This document shows positions 21,392-32,340 of a stretch of 64,000 bases of DNA, one piece after another. The stretch covers positions 1 through 64,000 of the forward strand of contig CAMSYM010000011.1 of assembly GCA_947066105.1 (NCBI GenBank). The letters are read 5' to 3'. The number at the start of each line of letters is the position of its first letter. Position 1 is the first letter of the stretch. Both the position numbers and the translations under genes were made by a program. This DNA is from an uncultured Clostridia bacterium. Lineage in GTDB: Bacteria > Bacillota > Clostridia > Christensenellales > Pumilibacteraceae. The notes under the pieces are model-generated. The model ran no database searches. It saw only the letters and a list, made by a program, of their open reading frames with translations, and had not been told where the DNA came from.

Positions 21392-22306
21392 CTATTTGTC
21401 AATTATAATTCGTCCGCTTACTGCGTCGCCGTCGGGCGCGTCGACGGTATTTTCGGACGCGGGATCGGGTCGCGTTTCGAGCGACCGCAAAAGCTCCGCG
21501 TGCGGCGCGGCGAAAAGATCGAGCGATATCCCGTCGGGCGACGACGTATCGTCCGACGGCGCAATGTGCCGCAGTCTTTTTTTATCGGCGAGCGCGCGTT
21601 CGAGTTCGACGTATTCGTCGTGCGTGCCGAACGCCGTTTTGCACCGAACAAGCTCCGCAACGCCGTTCCGCACAAGCGCGTCCAGTCGCTTGACAGCCGC
21701 CGCGTCGCCGCCGAACAAGCACAAAGCTTTATATGCGCCGTCACAGACCTTTACGTCCTGCAAAGCGTACGCCGCGGACAATGCGCGGTCGTCCGCAAGG
21801 CAGTCCGCCGCAAGCAAATATCCGCGCTTGACGCTCGCTTGATCTTCTTCGTCGTCGTTTTCGACAGTCAACCATTTGGCGAACCCGTAACAGCACAGCG
21901 CGGCAAACACGACGTACACCAAAACGTCCGCCAATAACCGCACCGCCCAAATATTTTGATACGTACCCACTATAACGTCGACTATAAGCACGAATATCCC
22001 CGCCGCGACAAGACCGAGCGCGACCGACGCCACGCCCTGCGCGCCCAATCGCGCGACCACGCCGGCAACGCTTTGCGCAACGCCCGCGCCCAGTCGGTAA
22101 AACGGCTTGGCGGAAAGCGCGAGTATCAAAGCGAGCATCGCGCCCGACACCGCTATTATAACGGGTTCGAACTCTGTACGCACAACGTCGGGGAAGTACA
22201 CAAAGTACTGCCATACCGCCGTCGCGCCCACCGCCGCGCCGATCGCGATAAGCGCCGCGCGCAGGATTATAAGCTTCTTTTTGTCATACTGATGTTTCTC
22301 GGTCAT
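21392..22306 (-). CDS. Membrane protein of unknown function
   Basis: About four hydrophobic helices in the N-terminal half and a soluble C-terminal half. Confidence 0.65.
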   Translation of the reverse strand: MTEKHQYDKKKLIILRAALIAIGAAVGATAVWQYFVYFPDVVRTEFEPVIIAVSGAMLALILALSAKPFYRLGAGVAQSVAGVVARLGAQGVASVALGLVAAGIFVLIVDVIVGTYQNIWAVRLLADVLVYVVFAALCCYGFAKWLTVENDDEEDQASVKRGYLLAADCLADDRALSAAYALQDVKVCDGAYKALCLFGGDAAAVKRLDALVRNGVAELVRCKTAFGTHDEYVELERALADKKRLRHIAPSDDTSSPDGISLDLFAAPHAELLRSLETRPDPASENTVDAPDGDAVSGRIIIDK

Positions 22307-22419
22307 ATTCTACCGTCCATAGATATTTTGATTAGGGATTCGGAATTAGAAATGCGAAATTGACGGATAAATAAGAATTTCGAATGGTCGTGTGAAAATA
22401 CCTTTGCCGTCCTGCGACG

Positions 22420-23098
22420 AATCGCCTTGATTTCTCGGTAGCCGAAGGCTACGCGTAGTTTTTAGTTACGATAAACAATATTTTACAATTCTAAATATCG
22501 TTAGTATTAATTATGCTTCGTCACTTGCTCCGCTCGAAATGATGGGGGGGGGTGTATACGTGTCTGATAATATCATTGTTCCTCCGAACAAGGCGCGGGT
22601 GCCGTTTTTTTGTCATCCTGAACAAGCGAAGCGCCGTGAAGGATCTCTACCTTATTAATAATGATGAGATTCTTCGCTACGCTCAGAATGACAAAAGCGT
22701 GAGATAGCAAAGCCGTTCACTCGCCCCATCATCTCGACCGAAACGAGCGATAGCGAGTGGAGTGGAGAGATCTAGGCGTAGCCGCATAAATAGTAAATCG
22801 ACCATAATTCCGAATTCCGCTTTCCGAATTCCGAATTCACTTTGCGGCGGATCGCCTTGATTTCTCGACTGCGCCTACGGCTCCGCTCGAAATGATGGGG
22901 TGTTAGATTGTAGGTTGCGTTTCTATATAGACAATAGAAACGCTTTCCCTTTCTCCCCGTCATTCCAATTGTTCGAGAAGCATAGCAATTCCACTCCTCC
23001 ATCATCTCGACCGTAGTACACTTGCGCACGTAGCGGAGAGATCCGGGCGAAGCCGCACTAATATTAAATCGACCGTAATCCCGCATTCCGAATTCTTC
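22420..23098. repeat. Intergenic composite repeat cluster 3
   Basis: Two catcatctcgaccg(a/t)a... ends, two gatttctcg...cgaaatgatgggg ends, and a tgtcatcctgaacaagcgaagcg...gattcttcgctacgctcagaatgaca pair. Confidence 0.85.
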
Positions 23099-23099
23099 A

Positions 23100-25274
23100 T
23101 TACCCGCTCTCCCCGAACAGCTTTCGCATGCCCGACCGCGCATCGCTGATAAACACGGCGAGCGCAGAAAACCGTTCCGCAACGTAATTGTTGTCTATCA
23201 TGCGTTTCACGTTATACTCGTCGCCGACAAGCACAGCCATCTTTTTGGCGCGCGTTATCGCCGTGTACAAGAGATTGCGCGTCATTATCACGGGCGCGCC
23301 GCCTACTATCGGCATGACTATCGCGTCAAACTCGCAGCCCTGACTTTTATGCACCGTCACCGCGTACGACAGTATCAGCTGTCGTCTGTTATCGCCCACG
23401 TATGTCGCGCGCCGTCCGTCCTCGAACTCGACTTCGATCTCGCCCGTTTGATGTATGAACGCGACAGTGCCTATATCGCCGTTGAACACGCCCGAACCCG
23501 ACGCACCGCCGCGCGACCATTCCAGATCGTAATTGTTGACTGTGTGCATCACGCGATCGCCTTCCGCGAAAACAAGCTCGCCGACAGCCGTCTTTTTTTT
23601 CGCCGACCCGTTGAGCGCCGACTGTAACCGCGTATTCAGCGTGTTCACGCCGCACGGACCGTTTTTGAGCGCGGCTATCACCTGAATGCGCGACGGATCT
23701 ATACCGCAAAACGACGTTATCCGGGTCGTCGCAAGCTCGACCGTCATGTCCGCCGTCTCTTGCGGCGAGCGCCTTCGAAAAAAGAAAAAATCGCCGTCCT
23801 TCGCGCCGAGTTCGGGCATCCGTCCGGCGTTTATATCGTGCGCGCTCACTGCTATACGGCTCGTCTCCGCCTGACGGTACACGAACGACAGCCGAGTTAC
23901 GGGAACGAGTCCGCTCGTTATGAGATCGCGCAAAACGTTGCCCGCACCCACAGACGGCAACTGATCGGCGTCGCCGACTATGATAAGCCGAGTGGCGTCG
24001 CTCATCTTGTCGAGCAACATTTTAAACAGAAAAATATCGACCATGGAAAACTCATCGACTATCACGGCGTTTTCGGCGAACTTATCGCCGTCGTCCATGC
24101 TCAAAATCGCGCGGTGTATAGTCGACGCTTCGCGCCCGCAACCTTCGGTTATGCGCTTTGCCGCTCTCCCTGTGGGCGCGAGCAACGCCGCTTTCATGCC
24201 CAATGCGTCGAACGCGAACATTATGCAGTTGATTATCGTGGTCTTGCCCGTTCCCGGTCCGCCCGTTATTACCGACGCGCCGAAAGCCACAGCCTTAACG
24301 ACAGCATCGCGTTGAGTCTCGTGCAACGTTATTCCGTTTTGATGTTCGAACCTGTCTATCACGGCGGAAATATCGCCGCCCACAACGCCCGCATCGTCCA
24401 CGCGCTTGACCATCTTTACGGCGACCGCTTTCTCGGTGCGGTAATACGTTTCGCCCATTGCCGCGCCATCGAACGGCTCGACCACCTTACGCGACACCAA
24501 CAGCCCGTCGTACGCGCGACACAGCGCGTTTTCGTCGTATGTCGCCAACAGCTTTTTCGTTTCGTCGAACAGCCGTTCGCGCGTCAGATAGGTGTTGCCC
24601 TCCTTTTCGCACGCGACGTTCAAAGTATGCAAAAGCCCCGCGCGCATACGGAACTCGCTCAGCTTGTCTATGCCGACGGACTGCGCTATTTTATCCGCGG
24701 TCAAAAACCCCACGCCCGAAACGTCCTCCACAAGCACATACGGATTGCGCTTTACCGTCTGCACGGTATCTGCGCCGTAAACGCCGTAAAGCTTTAACGC
24801 GAGATTGGCGGAAATGCCGTAGCCCGTCAAAAACATCACGGCGTCGCGCTCCGCTTTGAGCGTTTCGAAACTCGCCGCTATCTTTTTTGCTTTGGCGGGA
24901 CTGATGCCCTTTACCGCGACGAGCCTATCGGGTGCGTTGGCTATAACGTCGATGGTATCCGTTCCGAACCTGTCGACGATACGCGCGGCGGTCTTTTCGC
25001 CCACGCCGTCGATAAGCCCCGACCCCAAAAATCTGACTATCCCGTACACGGTGTGCGGCGCGGCTACGGACGCGCGCTCCGCCTTGAACTGCGAGCCGAA
25101 CTTGGGATGAACGACGTATTCGCCGTCTATCTCCAAATAATCGCCGGGCGTTATTTGCGGCAAAATGCCCGCGACTGTGACGGGCGATCCGTCGTCGTCG
25201 ATAACAAACACCGTCCAGCCGTTTTCGTCGTTGCGAAAACGAATGTCCTCCACAGTCCCCGAAATACGTTCCAT
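23100..25274 (-). CDS. recD2: RecD2-type ATP-dependent DNA helicase
   Basis: Start [25 protein letters not shown] at 25274. Walker A ITGGPGTGKTTIINCI, VIVDEFSMVD, VTVHKSQGCEFDAIVMPI. TAATG overlap with metK. Confidence 0.92.
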   Translation of the reverse strand: MERISGTVEDIRFRNDENGWTVFVIDDDGSPVTVAGILPQITPGDYLEIDGEYVVHPKFGSQFKAERASVAAPHTVYGIVRFLGSGLIDGVGEKTAARIVDRFGTDTIDVIANAPDRLVAVKGISPAKAKKIAASFETLKAERDAVMFLTGYGISANLALKLYGVYGADTVQTVKRNPYVLVEDVSGVGFLTADKIAQSVGIDKLSEFRMRAGLLHTLNVACEKEGNTYLTRERLFDETKKLLATYDENALCRAYDGLLVSRKVVEPFDGAAMGETYYRTEKAVAVKMVKRVDDAGVVGGDISAVIDRFEHQNGITLHETQRDAVVKAVAFGASVITGGPGTGKTTIINCIMFAFDALGMKAALLAPTGRAAKRITEGCGREASTIHRAILSMDDGDKFAENAVIVDEFSMVDIFLFKMLLDKMSDATRLIIVGDADQLPSVGAGNVLRDLITSGLVPVTRLSFVYRQAETSRIAVSAHDINAGRMPELGAKDGDFFFFRRRSPQETADMTVELATTRITSFCGIDPSRIQVIAALKNGPCGVNTLNTRLQSALNGSAKKKTAVGELVFAEGDRVMHTVNNYDLEWSRGGASGSGVFNGDIGTVAFIHQTGEIEVEFEDGRRATYVGDNRRQLILSYAVTVHKSQGCEFDAIVMPIVGGAPVIMTRNLLYTAITRAKKMAVLVGDEYNVKRMIDNNYVAERFSALAVFISDARSGMRKLFGESG

Positions 25275-26440
25275 TACAACGCCGCTTTGAGCGCCTCCGC
25301 GGCGTCCGTCCGCTCCCACGGCAAATCGGGCTTGCCGAAGTGTCCGTAGTTGGTAGTAAGCTTATATATCGGCTTTTTAAGCCCGAGCTTGTCCGAGATC
25401 GCCGCGGGACGGAAATCGAACACGCGCTCGACCGCTTTGAGTATGCGCTCGTCGTCGCCCGTGCCGAACGTATCGACGTACAGCGAAACGGGTCGCGCCT
25501 TGCCTATGGCGTAACCGACCTGCAACTGCACTCTGTCGCAAAGCCCCGCCGCAACGATGTTTTTGCACACGTACCGAGCGTAATACGACGCCGAGCGGTC
25601 GACCTTGGACGCGTCCTTGCCCGAAAACGCGCCGCCGCCGTGCGCTATCGCACCGCCGTAAGTATCGACTATTATTTTGCGTCCGGTAACGCCCGTATCG
25701 CCCGCAGGTCCGCCGACGACAAACCGCCCCGTCGGATTGATAAGTATTTCCGCATCGCCCAAAAGCTTGCCGTCGATAACGCGCTTAATGACGCATTCCA
25801 CGATCCCTTCTTTGAGCCGCTTTTCGTCTACGTCGGGCGCGTGCTGAGCGGAAACGACCACCGTCTTGATGCCGACGGGCGCGCCGTTCTCGTAGCGCAA
25901 AGCGACCATCGCCTTGCCGTCGGGGCGCAAAAATTCAAGCTCGCCCGACTTCCGCGCCGCCGCGAGCCGTTTGGTAAGCCCGTGCGCGAGCGTTATCGGC
26001 ATAGGCATGAGCTCGACGCTTTCCGAACAGGCGTAGCCGAACATCATGCCCTGATCGCCCGCGCCTACCGCGTCGTACTTATCGGCAGATCTGCTCGTAC
26101 GCTTTTCGAGCGATGCGACCACGCCCTGCGCGATGTCGGGCGATTGCCCGTTTATGCAGTTGAGCACCGCGCAGGTATGCGAATCGAAGCCGAGTGTCGG
26201 GTCGGTATAACCCACTTCGGCAATGGTCGAACGCGCTATCTTTTGCACGTCAATAAAATCGGTCGCCGTGTCGAACTCGCCGAGAACGACGGCAAGCCCC
26301 GTAGCGCAACAAACCTCGCACGCGATACGGCTGTTTTCGTCCTTTTCGAGCGCGGCATCGAGTATGGCGTCGGCAATATAATCGCAAACCTTGTCGGGAT
26401 GCCCTTCGGTAACGCTTTCGGACGAAATTATCCTGTTCAT
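25274..26440 (-). CDS. metK: S-adenosylmethionine synthetase
   Basis: [52 protein letters not shown]. Confidence 0.97.
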   Translation of the reverse strand: MNRIISSESVTEGHPDKVCDYIADAILDAALEKDENSRIACEVCCATGLAVVLGEFDTATDFIDVQKIARSTIAEVGYTDPTLGFDSHTCAVLNCINGQSPDIAQGVVASLEKRTSRSADKYDAVGAGDQGMMFGYACSESVELMPMPITLAHGLTKRLAAARKSGELEFLRPDGKAMVALRYENGAPVGIKTVVVSAQHAPDVDEKRLKEGIVECVIKRVIDGKLLGDAEILINPTGRFVVGGPAGDTGVTGRKIIVDTYGGAIAHGGGAFSGKDASKVDRSASYYARYVCKNIVAAGLCDRVQLQVGYAIGKARPVSLYVDTFGTGDDERILKAVERVFDFRPAAISDKLGLKKPIYKLTTNYGHFGKPDLPWERTDAAEALKAAL

Positions 26441-26648
26441 GTTTTTATCCTCGCTTGCCGCCGACGCAAAAGCCGACGGAAAAAGTTTATGTCAATATGA
26501 TAAACGCTTTGCGCGCGTTTGTCAAGCGCACGCGCGCGATACTCGTTCGAGCAAGCGTTTAAACGCATAAAAACAGACGAACACCGATAATTGATCGGCA
26601 AAAACGACGCCAACGTTGTATTTGATATATAAAAAATTCCCTTTACTG

Positions 26649-26677
26649 TTGACATCGACGGTTTCGAGTGATATAAT
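26649..26677 (+). promoter_or_regulatory. Consensus sigma-A promoter for the 26721 gene
   Basis: TTGACA - 17 nt - TATAAT, about 44 nt before the ATG. Confidence 0.85.
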
Positions 26678-26720
26678 GATATAGAACACATTTGTCCGAA
26701 ATTAGACGTCGGAGGGAATA

Positions 26721-27704
26721 ATGCAAAAATTACTTGACATGCTGAATGAGTTTTTTCTCGTAAAACTCGGTTGGACGTGGCTTATCGACTACGCGACAGT
26801 CATATTTACAGTCGCCGCTTTGCTCGTTCTTATACTGATTATCGTTATAATAGCGGTGGCGGCGCGTCATGCCAAAAACAAAAAGAAATTCAAAAAAATG
26901 CAGGCGCAGATCGATAACGGCGCAAGCTCCTCCGCGCCCGCGCCCGACGAAGCGACACTTCGCGCCGAGATCGAGCAACAAGTCCGCTACGAACTAGAAC
27001 AGCAGTACGCCGATCGCGAGCCGCAAAGCTACGACGACCGCGAGCGCATAAAAGCCGAATTGCGCGACGAACTGGAAAGCGAAATACGCAGTCAAGTCGA
27101 AGCGCAATACGCCGACGGCATGCAACCGCCTGCGGACGGCAACGCCGAACTCCTGACGGAAATAAACGAGCTTAACGCGACCATCGACGAAAAGAACGCG
27201 CGCATAGACGAGCTTGGCGCACTGCTGATGCAGTCCAACTCCGACCGTACGACGGACAACAGCGAGCTTTACAAACAGCTCAATTCGCTCAGCCGCGAAA
27301 ACGGCGATCTGCAAAAAGAACTCAACGCATTGCGCGACGAAAACACGCGACTCAGATCCAAACCGTCGGCGCAAAGCGGCAAATCGACGGGCAGGACAGT
27401 TTCGCCGAGAACAGGCTCGCCCGTTCCCAAAACGTCGTCGCCCGCCAAAACGCCCAAAACCGTCGATCTCGACGACGATGACGAAATCTACAACGACTAC
27501 GGCGACGCCGATTCGGCTGTCAAAGTAACGCTCAAATTCGACCGCGCCAAATCGAGCTGGGTCATCTACCGCTCCGATACGACGCGCGCATACCGCCGCA
27601 TAGGCACAAAGCAGGAAGCGCTCGTCGTCGCCAAAGACCTGGCAAAGCGCCTGCACGCACAGCTCGTCGTCCACAAAAAAGACGGCAAATTCCAAAAGAC
27701 CTGA
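26721..27704 (+). CDS. Single-pass membrane protein with coiled coil and C-terminal DUF2188-like domain
   Basis: N-terminal TM (VIFTVAALLVLILIIVIIAVAA), long charged coiled coil, C-terminal SWVIYRSDTTRAYRRIGTKQEALVVAKDLAKRLHAQLVVHKKDGKFQ. Confidence 0.8.
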   Translation: MQKLLDMLNEFFLVKLGWTWLIDYATVIFTVAALLVLILIIVIIAVAARHAKNKKKFKKMQAQIDNGASSSAPAPDEATLRAEIEQQVRYELEQQYADREPQSYDDRERIKAELRDELESEIRSQVEAQYADGMQPPADGNAELLTEINELNATIDEKNARIDELGALLMQSNSDRTTDNSELYKQLNSLSRENGDLQKELNALRDENTRLRSKPSAQSGKSTGRTVSPRTGSPVPKTSSPAKTPKTVDLDDDDEIYNDYGDADSAVKVTLKFDRAKSSWVIYRSDTTRAYRRIGTKQEALVVAKDLAKRLHAQLVVHKKDGKFQKT

Positions 27705-27734
27705 TCGCTCGAAAAATAATGCAAATATTAAAAT

Positions 27735-27771
27735 CGCAATACCCCGATAAAAACGGATATTGCGTTTTTTT
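27735..27771 (+). terminator. Rho-independent terminator after the DUF2188-like gene
   Basis: CGCAATA ... TATTGCG followed by T7. Confidence 0.8.
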
Positions 27772-27879
27772 ATGCTTGATTCGCATTGACGCGAAACGCA
27801 GTAAATTAAAAATCATGAATTCTAAAAGCGGCGTTCGGAATTATTGTCGATTGAGTAATTTAAGACGCATGACATGGCA

Positions 27880-28358
27880 ATGCAATACTAATTTGTCCTA
27901 CGAAGTAGCCGCAGGCTATTCCGAGCGTTTTTTACCCGCCGAATGATCTTAACTTCTTCTAATTTGTCATTCTGAGCAAAGCGAAGAATCTCAACCGCTC
28001 ATACTCTTTTTGTCCCACGAAGCAACCACAGGCAATTCCGAGCGTTTTTTACCCACCGAAGAATCTAATCATTTTTTAAGGTTGAGATCCTTCACTGCGG
28101 CGCACGCGCCTTGTTCAGGATGACAAAGAGTGGTGCGACATGCTTGTTCGGAATAGTCTGCGGCTACTGCGTCGGATAATGATAGTTGTGTAAGCGAAAA
28201 CTCGCAACCAACCACCCATCATTTCGAGCGTAGCCGAGAAATCAAGGCGATCCGCCGCAGAAATAGTAACGATATTTTCACACACCTATTTAACATTCTT
28301 ATCAATCACCACGCAGGGGTCATTAATTCCGCATTCCGAATTCATAATTCCGAATTCA
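27880..28358. repeat. Intergenic composite repeat cluster 4
   Basis: tttgtcctacgaagtagccgcaggctattccgagcg; ttgtcattctgagcaaagcgaagaatctcaacc; atcatttcgagcgtagccgagaaatcaaggcgatccgccgca; attccgaattc. Confidence 0.8.
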
Positions 28359-28360
28359 CA

Positions 28361-29806
28361 TTAGTATGCCCGCGCGAAATATATCCTATGCTTTGCCTTT
28401 TTGCCGCAACACACGCATTTGTGTTTTTCCGCATCCGACTGATCGGCGTGCATGACGCGCGACGTGGCGGCGAACTTCTCTTTTATCTTGTCCTCGCACC
28501 CGCGGTCGCCGCACCAGTACGCATCGCAAAAATTCCCGCCGTCGAGCGCCGCGCCCATTTCGTCGAGCTTATCCACGCGCACGATATGCGACAGCGTATG
28601 CGCTTCCGCCTTTTTGAACATATTCGCGTTTATTTCGTCGAGCAGCTTGGCTACGCCGTCGACAAGCCCGTCAATGGGCAAAGCGAATTTTTCCGCGGTA
28701 TCTCTGCGGCACACGGTGACCACGCCGCCGGCAAGATCGCGCCCGCCGAGTTCGATGCGCACAGGCACCCCGCGAAGCTCCCAATGATTGAATTTAAATC
28801 CGGGCGACTGATCGCGCTCGTCGAGCTTTGCTCTGATCCCCGCGTTTTCGAGCGCCGCAAACAGCTCCTTCGACTTAGCGTCGACTTCGGGATTTTTCGC
28901 CGCGCCGATAGGAATGACGACCGCTTGAACGGGCGCGACGGGCGGCGGTAAACACAGACCGCGCGCGTCGCCGTGCGCCATGATTATCGCGCCGATCAAC
29001 CGCGTGGAAATGCCCCAGCTCGCCTGGTACGCGTATTTGTGCGTGCCGTCCTTATCCAAAAACTTGATGTCGAACGCTTTGGCAAAGTTATCGCCGAGAT
29101 AGTGCGTAGTCCCCGACTGCAAGCTTTTACCGTCTTTCATCATGGCTTCCATGCCGTATGTAGCGACAGCGCCCGCAAACTTTTCCTTTTCGGACTTGCG
29201 TCCCGTCAGCACGGGCAACGCCAAAACGTTGTTGGCTATATCCTTGTAAACTTCGAGCATTTCGAGCGCGTCGGCGTTCGCTTCTTCCGCCGTGGCAAAC
29301 ACGGTATGCCCTTCCTGCCACAAAAATTCGCTCGTCCGCAAGAACGGACGGGTGGTCTTTTCCCAGCGCACGACGTTCGCCCACTGATTGAGTTTTAACG
29401 GAAGATCTCGATACGAGTCTATCCACTTGCTGTACATATTGCCGATTATCGTTTCGGACGTCGGGCGAAGCACGAGTTTTTCGCCGAGCTCGGTATTGCC
29501 GACGTGCGTGACGGTAGCCACTTCGGGCGCGAACCCTTCGACATGCTCCGCTTCGCGCATCAAAAACGATTGCGGTATGAGCATGGGGAAATACGCGTTT
29601 TGTACGCCGTGAGCTTTGAACCGCTTATCCGCTTCCGCTTGGATGCGTTCCCATATCGCATAGCCGTACGGACGGAATACCATCGTTCCCTTAACGGGAC
29701 CGTAGTCGCAAAGCTCCGACTTCAAGCACACGTCGGTGTACCACTTGGTGTAATCCGAATCGATATCCGCTATTTGATTAACAAATCTGTCGTTGTTGCC
29801 TGCCAT
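28361..29806 (-). CDS. proS: Prolyl-tRNA synthetase
   Basis: DYGPVKGTMVFRPYGYAIWERIQ, LRPTSETIIGNMYSKWIDSYRDLPLKLNQWANVVRWE, C-terminal CVCCGKKAKHRIYFARAY. Confidence 0.96.
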   Translation of the reverse strand: MAGNNDRFVNQIADIDSDYTKWYTDVCLKSELCDYGPVKGTMVFRPYGYAIWERIQAEADKRFKAHGVQNAYFPMLIPQSFLMREAEHVEGFAPEVATVTHVGNTELGEKLVLRPTSETIIGNMYSKWIDSYRDLPLKLNQWANVVRWEKTTRPFLRTSEFLWQEGHTVFATAEEANADALEMLEVYKDIANNVLALPVLTGRKSEKEKFAGAVATYGMEAMMKDGKSLQSGTTHYLGDNFAKAFDIKFLDKDGTHKYAYQASWGISTRLIGAIIMAHGDARGLCLPPPVAPVQAVVIPIGAAKNPEVDAKSKELFAALENAGIRAKLDERDQSPGFKFNHWELRGVPVRIELGGRDLAGGVVTVCRRDTAEKFALPIDGLVDGVAKLLDEINANMFKKAEAHTLSHIVRVDKLDEMGAALDGGNFCDAYWCGDRGCEDKIKEKFAATSRVMHADQSDAEKHKCVCCGKKAKHRIYFARAY

Positions 29807-29926
29807 GATAAACTCCGCTCGCTTATTGTCGCCGCACGCCGCGAACGATCTTCCGCGCCGCGCCGTACCGACGTAAAAAGTTTATCACATTCCCGCCCGC
29901 CCCGTCAAGCGATAGCCGTGCCGTTA

Positions 29927-30886
29927 TTATTTTTTACCGACGGCAAAAACGCCGCGCTCGATAGCTTTGCCTACCATGTTCATCATATTTTTCTTATGCT
30001 CGGCGAGCGAATGCACATAGCGGTCGAGCGTGACCGCGGCGTTCTTGTGTCCGAGTACTTCGGACAACGTCTTTACGTCCATACCGCATTCGAGCGCGCG
30101 AGTGGCAAAGGTGTGTCGAAGCGCATGAAAGCCTTTTCGCGCCACGCCGAGCCTATCCAAAAACAGCGAAAAACTGCGCTGGTACGACCGCACCGACAGC
30201 GCGCCGCCGTCGCTCGATATGATATGCTCCGACCTGCTTTTGCGCTTTATATCGCGCAAATACGGCAACAGTTGCTTAGGCAACGGGATCACTCGCGCGG
30301 AAGCCGCGGTTTTCGGGTCGTACGACAAGCGCACGAACGTGCCGCCGTCGCCCTTGCCGTCGAACCGTGTTTTACTCACGGAAATAGTGCAATCGTTAAA
30401 ATCGACGTCGCTCCATTCGAGCGCCAACAGCTCGCCTATTCTCAATCCCGTATACAAACACAACACTATGCCGAACATTTTGGGCTTGCAGTGCGCGACC
30501 GCCGCGCGCTCGATCTTGCGCTGTTCGCTTACGGTAAAACATGTGACGCGGCTCGCATCCGAACGCGGACGTTTTATCTTGCCCGCCGCAAACGTTTCGG
30601 TCAGACTGAGCGAGTGCGCCGCTTTGAGCGAGTTCTTTACGACCGAGATTATCCCGTTTACCGAGTTTGCGGAAAGCCCCGCGCCCGTTACCAGGTTTCC
30701 GCGCGCGGACAGCTCTGACGCGAACCGCTGTAAAACTATCGGCGTAAGCTCGCTCAGCTCGAACTCGCCGAGCCTGTCTTTGATATGCCCGTCGATTATC
30801 TCGGAATAGCGATTGTATGTCTTAGGCTTAGCCGACGGCTTTACATATCCGTCCAACCACTCGTTCAACCACTGACCGTACTTCAT
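29927..30886 (-). CDS. Tyrosine recombinase/integrase
   Basis: Start MKYGQWLNEWLDGYVKPSAKPKTYNRYSEII with AGGAGGG RBS. Catalytic motifs LYTGLRIGELLALEWSDVDF, HALRHTFATRALECGMDVKTLSEVLGHKNAAVTLDRYVH. Confidence 0.92.
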   Translation of the reverse strand: MKYGQWLNEWLDGYVKPSAKPKTYNRYSEIIDGHIKDRLGEFELSELTPIVLQRFASELSARGNLVTGAGLSANSVNGIISVVKNSLKAAHSLSLTETFAAGKIKRPRSDASRVTCFTVSEQRKIERAAVAHCKPKMFGIVLCLYTGLRIGELLALEWSDVDFNDCTISVSKTRFDGKGDGGTFVRLSYDPKTAASARVIPLPKQLLPYLRDIKRKSRSEHIISSDGGALSVRSYQRSFSLFLDRLGVARKGFHALRHTFATRALECGMDVKTLSEVLGHKNAAVTLDRYVHSLAEHKKNMMNMVGKAIERGVFAVGKK

Positions 30887-31059
30887 AGACCCTCCTGCGC
30901 ACAAAGCGTTACGCACCGCCTGAGCTTTGACGGAAATCCGCCGTCGGTGATTGATTAATTTTAGAACATTTTTATGAAAATTAAAAGTCGAACGACGTAT
31001 TTCGCCGTTTCGACCGAACAATTTGTTTAGACTTGCACTACTTGCCCCGCAATGCGAGA

Positions 31060-31985
31060 CAACAATTCCGAATTATATTTTGTCATTTCCGAACGACCTT
31101 AACGCATGTACTGCTTTTTGTCATTTCCGAACAAGCATAGCGCATATACTGCTTTTTGTCCTACGTAGCAATGCGTAGCCTTATTCTGAACAAGCGTAGC
31201 GCATGTACTGCTTTTTATCATCTCGAACAAGCGTAGCATAGTGACGTTATCTTTGTCATTCTGAACAAGCGTAGCGCAGTGAAGAATCTCATCTTTTTTA
31301 AATATGGTTGAGATCCTTCGCGTTGCTCAGGATAGCCTGCGACTGCTTCGTAGGACAAAAGAGTAAGCCAAATCACTCTCCCCATCATCTCGACCGAAAC
31401 GAGTGTTAGCGAGTGTAGCGGAGAGATCTAGGCGTAGCCGCATAACTATAAATTGACCGTAATTCCGAATTCAGCATTCCGAATTACTTGTTCACCTTGC
31501 GGCGGCTCGCCTTGATTTCTCGGTAGCCGGAGGCTACGCTCGAAATGATGGGGGGGGGTTGTTGCGGATAACCTTTCCAATCAAGTATAGCAAAGTCGTT
31601 CCACTCTCCCCATCATCTCGACCGTAACGAGCGTTAGCGAGTGTAGTGGAGAGATCTAGGCGTAGCCGCACTAATATTAAGTCAACCATAATTCCGAATT
31701 CCTAATTCCGAATTACTTGTTCACCTTGCGGCGGCTCGCCTTGATTTCTCGGTAGCCGGAGGCTACGCTCGAAATGATGGGTGTGTTTGTTGCGGATCAC
31801 TTTCTAATCAAGTATAGCAAAGTCGTTCCACTCTCCCCATCATCTCGACCGAAGTGCGCTTGCGCACGTAGTGGAGAGATCTAGGCGTAGCCGCACCAAT
31901 ATTAAATCGTCCATAATTCCGCTTTCCTAATTCCGAATTCCGAATTTATTTTCACCGCGTAGCGGACATTAATTCCGAATTCCGA
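31060..31985. repeat. Intergenic composite repeat cluster 5, the longest in the window, with near-identical tandem units
   Basis: Degenerate short tandem part (31080-31290), then repeated gcggctcgccttgatttctcggtagccggaggctacgctcgaaatgatggg ... catcatctcgaccg...ggcgtagccgca ... attccgaattcc. Confidence 0.9.
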
Positions 31986-31986
31986 A

Positions 31987-32340
31987 TTACAATAACAATG
32001 CCGCCGCTATCACCACGCCCGCGCCGGGCAGTCCCAACAACCCGACGATGAGCGCGTTGAAAGCATTGAACGGTAGCACTATTATATTGAATGCCGACAG
32101 TCCCGCAATAAGCGCGCCGCCGGCAAGCGTATTGACTACGGCACGCAACGCGCCGCGCGTCTTTAATCTCGTCACCCACACGAGCGTCGCCACAAGCGCG
32201 CCGCCCGCAACAAACATCAATACGGTTTCCCAGGTCAGCTTCATACTCGTAATGTATGCGCGCACGTCGCGCGAAATTTTTCCTGTTTTGTCGTATCGCG
32301 GATAAACCCGAACGCACCGCGCGCACGTCGCCAAGATCAC
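31987..32340 (-). CDS. bofA: BofA-like pro-sigma-K processing inhibitor family protein
   Basis: C-terminus AFNIIVLPFNAFNALIVGLLGLPGAGVVIAAALLL fits the BofA pattern. Two possible starts: GTG at 32340 overlapping the HK stop, or ATG at 32244 (MKLTWETVLMF, 85 aa). Confidence 0.8.
   Translation of the reverse strand: MILATCARCVRVYPRYDKTGKISRDVRAYITSMKLTWETVLMFVAGGALVATLVWVTRLKTRGALRAVVNTLAGGALIAGLSAFNIIVLPFNAFNALIVGLLGLPGAGVVIAAALLL

Noticed and set aside
26441-26700. SAM riboswitch upstream of metK
   Set aside because: No SAM-I/II core pattern recognised between metK and the divergent gene.
31060-31985. CRISPR array
   Set aside because: Repeats are long, imperfect, palindromic and alternate in type. 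No regular ~30-bp repeat with unique ~30-bp spacers and no cas genes.
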